A DNA stretch of 64,000 nucleotides from Amphimedon queenslandica (taxonomy: Eukaryota; Porifera; Demospongiae; Haplosclerida; Niphatidae): the NCBI RefSeq assembly GCF_000090795.2, contig NW_003546253.1:494687-558686 (forward strand), in the 5' to 3' direction. The notes under the pieces were generated by a model. That model was given only the letters and a program-made list of their open reading frames with translations, was not told the origin of the DNA and searched no databases. Position 1 is the first letter of the stretch. Every line of letters begins with the position of its first letter. Positions 60,801-64,000 of this stretch are shown here, one piece after another. The position numbers and the translations under genes are program-made.

Positions 60801-62811
60801 CTTGCTCCTCTCTCTTTACCGACAAAATACGTCTGGAGGAGTTGGGTTAGCTTGGAGTTACGAAACGGTGGCAATATCTTTGGATCAAACCTCCTAACAA
60901 GATAAGAAGATGATAGACCCCCCTCTCTCTCCCCCTCTTCCTCTTACTGCCTCCCAGTGTGTCTCATTGCTTCAATGCACTGACCCAAAACGAGTAGAGA
61001 ATTGTTAATGGAGCCGGCTTCTTTTATCCTAATGCCCGAAGCACCTGTCTTCTTGCTCCTCTCGCTACCAGCAAGATCCACTACTGATATACTGAAAGAA
61101 GAGAAAAAAATCAAAGTACATACATATATTGCAATAATTTACCGATTCACTCCAGCTGCTTTCCTTTTTCTGTTACCCTTAACAATCCGAACCAGCTTAA
61201 TTGTATAGATACTATGACTGCGGCTGCTGCTGTAGTTAAGTCTAGTGGCTGCATTGTGACGTCGAGACATGCCAATCCTTAAGAGCTGCAGCGCTTCTTT
61301 GGCATTGTCCACCTGAACCTCATGAAGTCCTTCAAAAAATAGAGAAAGATTGCAAAGAAGAGGAGAGAGAGAAGTGAATGGGTATACTTAACAGAAGCAA
61401 TACATACATGTACATGTACATGTACCTTTATAAAATTTTGCCAATTGTCATTGGTCATATAACAAAAGTATGCATGCATCAACAAGCGAACCTTTAATGT
61501 ATGGGTTTCCAATTTTATCAGCCGCCAGTCGTAAAATCGGTCTCTCGTGGAGTGTCTTCTCTCCTAGCAGGTCGTATATGAAATCCTTATAGATCTCAGC
61601 ATAGGAGATGAATATGGAGAAGAACACAGACTCGTTCTGTGTGTCTACTGGTAACGTAGTGTCCTCTTGAACTTCATACTCACTCATGATACTAGCCATC
61701 ATACTACAAGCTGGGGGGGAGAGAAAAGCAAATAATAATAATAATGGATACATAAATATGTTTAGAAAAATACAGAAATAATCCTTCAATAATACATGCA
61801 TTGTGAAGCTATTATTTTGAATTTTTTCTTGCACTTACTATCATCAGTCATAGCAGTGACATCAGTTAGGCCAGTATTATTATCAGTTGTATTATTATTA
61901 TTATCATTACTGATGTGAGATGCTTGCTCAAACAATGAACTGGCATTACTGACTTCAGCAGAAGGGGGAGGAGCGGGAGGAGGAGGATTAGCCTAATAAT
62001 AATAATACTTAACTTGTTAGTGATAATTATAACAAAATAAATGTAATATTAAGCTCCTAGTGCAGCTCCTTCAATACATTTTCCCACCATGATATTATCA
62101 TAAAACTCACTTGCTTCAGGAGCTCTTCTTTTATAGTTTTCTCTATTGCAGCTTCTTCCTCATTCAGGTAGGTGACATTAGAATATGCTTGAGGTTTGAT
62201 TTGTACATCATCAGAGGAGGAGAGGTGAGGGCCAAGAGAGTTAAAAATAACATCAATAGTCCGTGGCAAGATACCAGGCTGCGTGGGCGAGCCTAATAGA
62301 AAATAAATGAATATCAAATAAGGTTACAAATGTACATTACAAAAATTAATTATTATTATTATTACTATTAACCTGTCATAGTGTAGGTTTTCCCAGAGTT
62401 GGTCACTCCGTATGCCAGGAGGAGGGTATTCTGTCCTTTGAAAAACTCCTCAAGTACTGGAACGACGGCCGTCTTAAAAACCTCTTTCTGCGTCGAGTCC
62501 TTCTTGAATATCATTGAAAACATGAACTGCTCTCCATTGGAAGCCTTTGCTGACCACTTGGAGTAGGAAGGAGGCACTGCTGTGCAGACACTGTCGTTTT
62601 TAATCGTTAGAAAAGATTTGGTGTTTCCCAATGGCTGGGGAGGCGGTGGTCTCACACGGAGGAATACTTCTATAGGGTGATGGGCTTTAGTGGTTCCTTG
62701 TCTGAATACAGGTGTGTCGAAGATCAGCTCTTTCTTGATGTCAGAGAATGTGTCGTCAGCTGAAATTTCATCTATAGGGCTGATAGAAGATGGGCTGAAC
62801 TCTGATGACAT
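57343..62811 (-). CDS. KIF20: Kinesin-6 motor, KIF20-type (closer to KIF20B)
   Basis: About 20 exons. The motor domain runs from 62811 to roughly 60660, with a P-loop [15 protein letters not shown], switch [13 protein letters not shown], switch [11 protein letters not shown] and the [14 protein letters not shown] helix. As in kinesin-6, a long insertion lies between the P-loop and the switch region (residues after [12 protein letters not shown], including [18 protein letters not shown]). A coiled coil spans 60480-58500 with heptad-like KEKDKLIEELK-type repeats. The C-terminal part has acidic and basic stretches with SQRYNLR and [12 protein letters not shown], which recall the KIF20B end, and stops at TGA 57343-57345. 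Kinesin-6 proteins act in the central spindle and cytokinesis. The distinction between KIF20A and KIF20B rests on length and C-terminus and is tentative. Confidence 0.88.
57758..57808. repeat. (ATT)n microsatellite
   Basis: About 17 perfect TTA triplets in a KIF20 intron. Confidence 0.9.
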
Positions 62812-63060
62812 TTCTGCTGCTGGAGAAAGAGAGGAGAAAAGAGGAGAGAAGTACAGAATTTCTTTGATTTTAGCAAAATGATAATTAATTTTGATAAAAT
62901 GGCGCCAATTTCAATTTGTCAATTTGATTTGCTCACGTGATCATCGCATTTCTCTGTATACTTTCTGCATACTTTACCAGTAAACTCTTCCGCTTACTTT
63001 TAGTAAATTAAAGGTTTCTTCTCACGTGATCTTTTTCCACGAGCCACGCCCTAAATCAAA
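62812..63060. promoter_or_regulatory. Divergent KIF20 / PB1-gene promoter
   Basis: 249 bp between opposite start codons, containing TCACGTGA at 62933-62940 and again at 63022-63029, and CACGCCC at 63045-63051. Confidence 0.55.
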
Positions 63061-64000
63061 ATGGCTGATGGCCAGTTACCGTCCATCGAAGCAGGAGGTA
63101 TTGTCTTTCTTTTTTGTTTCTAATCTATCCAATGGCTTGCCCTACAGATCGCTCGGTTCGAAGGAGAGTGGACGAGGACATTCACCGTCACCTTATAGCT
63201 GGTTTTCATCCAATCGATCCGGTTGGTGGAGGAGGGCACAACATGAAACCACCATCCCTCGGACATGTATGTGGGGAGAGTTGTGGAGTCTACTCACACG
63301 AATCTCACTCACTCTATATCTTTCTTCTTTCCTCCCCCCTCTCTCTCTCTCTCTCTGTAGCATGGAGAAGTTCGTGTAAAGTTTNNNNNNNNNNNNNNNN
63401 NNNNNNNNNNNNNNNNNNNNNNNNNNNNNNNNNNNNNNNNNNNNNNNNNNNNNNNNNNNNNNNNNNNNNNNNNNNNNNNNNNNNNNNNNNNNNNNNNNNN
63501 NNNNNNNNNNNNNNNNNNNNNCTAGGTGATGAAAAAAGGTATTTGTGCATACATCTACAATTCTCTCTCTCTATCTCTCCAGTCCTCTTGACATGAAGTC
63601 TGTTTTGTTTTGCTTATTACAGTATAGTTATGGTGAAGAAGCCAGTAAGTCTCGAAAAGCTCCAGGAAATTGTAACCAAGAGATTTGGTGCATCATACAT
63701 ATACTGGTATAATACTGAGGTATGGAAAATAGAAGATAACAGACATACACACACATATGTACTCTCTCTCTTTTCTATGTTTATGTTTCACTTTATTTCT
63801 TCCTTCCTTACTCAAATGTTATCTACTCCTTTTCTCCCTTCCCCCTCTCTCTCTCCTCTCCCTTCTCTCTCTCCCTCCCTCTCTCTCTCTCTCTCCCTCT
63901 CTCTCTCTCTCTCCCCCTCTCTCCCTTCTCTCTCTCTCTTCTCTCTCTCTCTCTCCCTTCTCTCTCTCCCTCCCTCTCTCTCTCTCTCCCCCTCTCTCCC
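63061..64000 (+). CDS. PB1-domain protein, MEKK2/3-like (partial, gap inside)
   Basis: Start at ATG 63061 (MADGQLPSIEAG), then an exon from about 63149 (DRSVRRRVDEDIHRHL, with GGGGHNMKPPSLGH), then HGEVRVKF just before a 147-nt run of N (63385-63531), then an exon with IVMVKKPVSLEKLQEIV and FGASYIYWYNTE ending near 63719. HGEVRVKF plus a basic strand and the helix EKLQEIVTKRFG make a PB1 domain, as in MAP3K2/3, where it binds MEK5. The catalytic region lies beyond the window. The gap hides the middle of the domain. Other PB1 proteins remain possible. The last 200 nt are an intron of (CT)n microsatellite. Confidence 0.5.
63385..63531. other. Assembly gap (N run)
   Basis: A continuous run of N between the HGEVRVKF exon and the sequence resuming with CTAGGTGATG. 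Length may be an estimate. Confidence 0.98.
63839..64000. repeat. (CT)n microsatellite
   Basis: About 160 bp of CTCT with CCCT interruptions running to the end of the window, in an intron of the PB1 gene. Confidence 0.92.

Overview
The window reads as a compact, AT-rich, intron-dense animal nuclear genome, most like a demosponge of the Amphimedon type. That is an inference: introns are often only 45-60 nt, neighbouring start codons can lie under 100-250 bp apart, and the proteins are metazoan (neuron navigator, FRS2-type adaptor, PDE3, paraoxonase, TTLL ligases). No bacterial, viral or LTR element was recognised.

Layout, left to right: a truncated neuron-navigator 3' half (+, 99-1988); a gene-poor 1.1 kb holding a nuclear copy of mitochondrial nad2; an unassigned PH-domain protein (+, 3110-4982); PPP6R SAPS-domain phosphatase subunit (-, 5327-10484); DERA (+, 11022-12215); TTLL12 (-, 12310-15319) head to head with SMPD2-like neutral sphingomyelinase (+, 15392-17152); V-ATPase subunit E (-, 17265-18686) with a tRNA-Thr in one intron on the other strand; NAA60 (+, 18908-19639); MON1 (-, 19821-24229); PDE3 (-, 24443-28074); a PON-family lactonase (+, 28234-30088); TTLL1 (+, 30297-32537); an FRS2-like adaptor (-, 32677-34482); intronless DRP1/DNM1L (+, 35207-37324); WDR1/AIP1 (+, 37595-40794); ZFC3H1 (+, 40972-48087); an ACP2-like acid phosphatase (+, 48392-50460); two tandem glycerophosphocholine-acyltransferase (GPC1/DUF2838) paralogues (-, 50513-51762 and 52088-57137); a KIF20-type kinesin-6 (-, 57343-62811); and the 5' part of a PB1-domain, MEKK2/3-like gene (+, from 63061), interrupted by an N gap.

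The genes are housekeeping or signalling genes and do not form one pathway. Loose themes are membrane lipid metabolism (SMPD2, two GPC acyltransferases, PH protein), endolysosome function (MON1, V-ATPase E, acid phosphatase), microtubules (TTLL1, TTLL12, KIF20) and receptor signalling (FRS2, PDE3, MEKK-like). Many pairs are divergent and share a short intergenic region; several of these carry a perfect TCACGTGA palindrome or a CACGCCC box.

The most unusual structure is a dispersed intronic repeat family with a period near 160-190 bp. It forms arrays at 21.3-22.1 kb, 28.6-29.0 kb, 52.5-53.1 kb and 55.0-56.1 kb. In the 3.7-kb intron of the second GPC acyltransferase it flanks two unrelated satellites, a 7-bp array and a roughly 55-bp AT-rich array.
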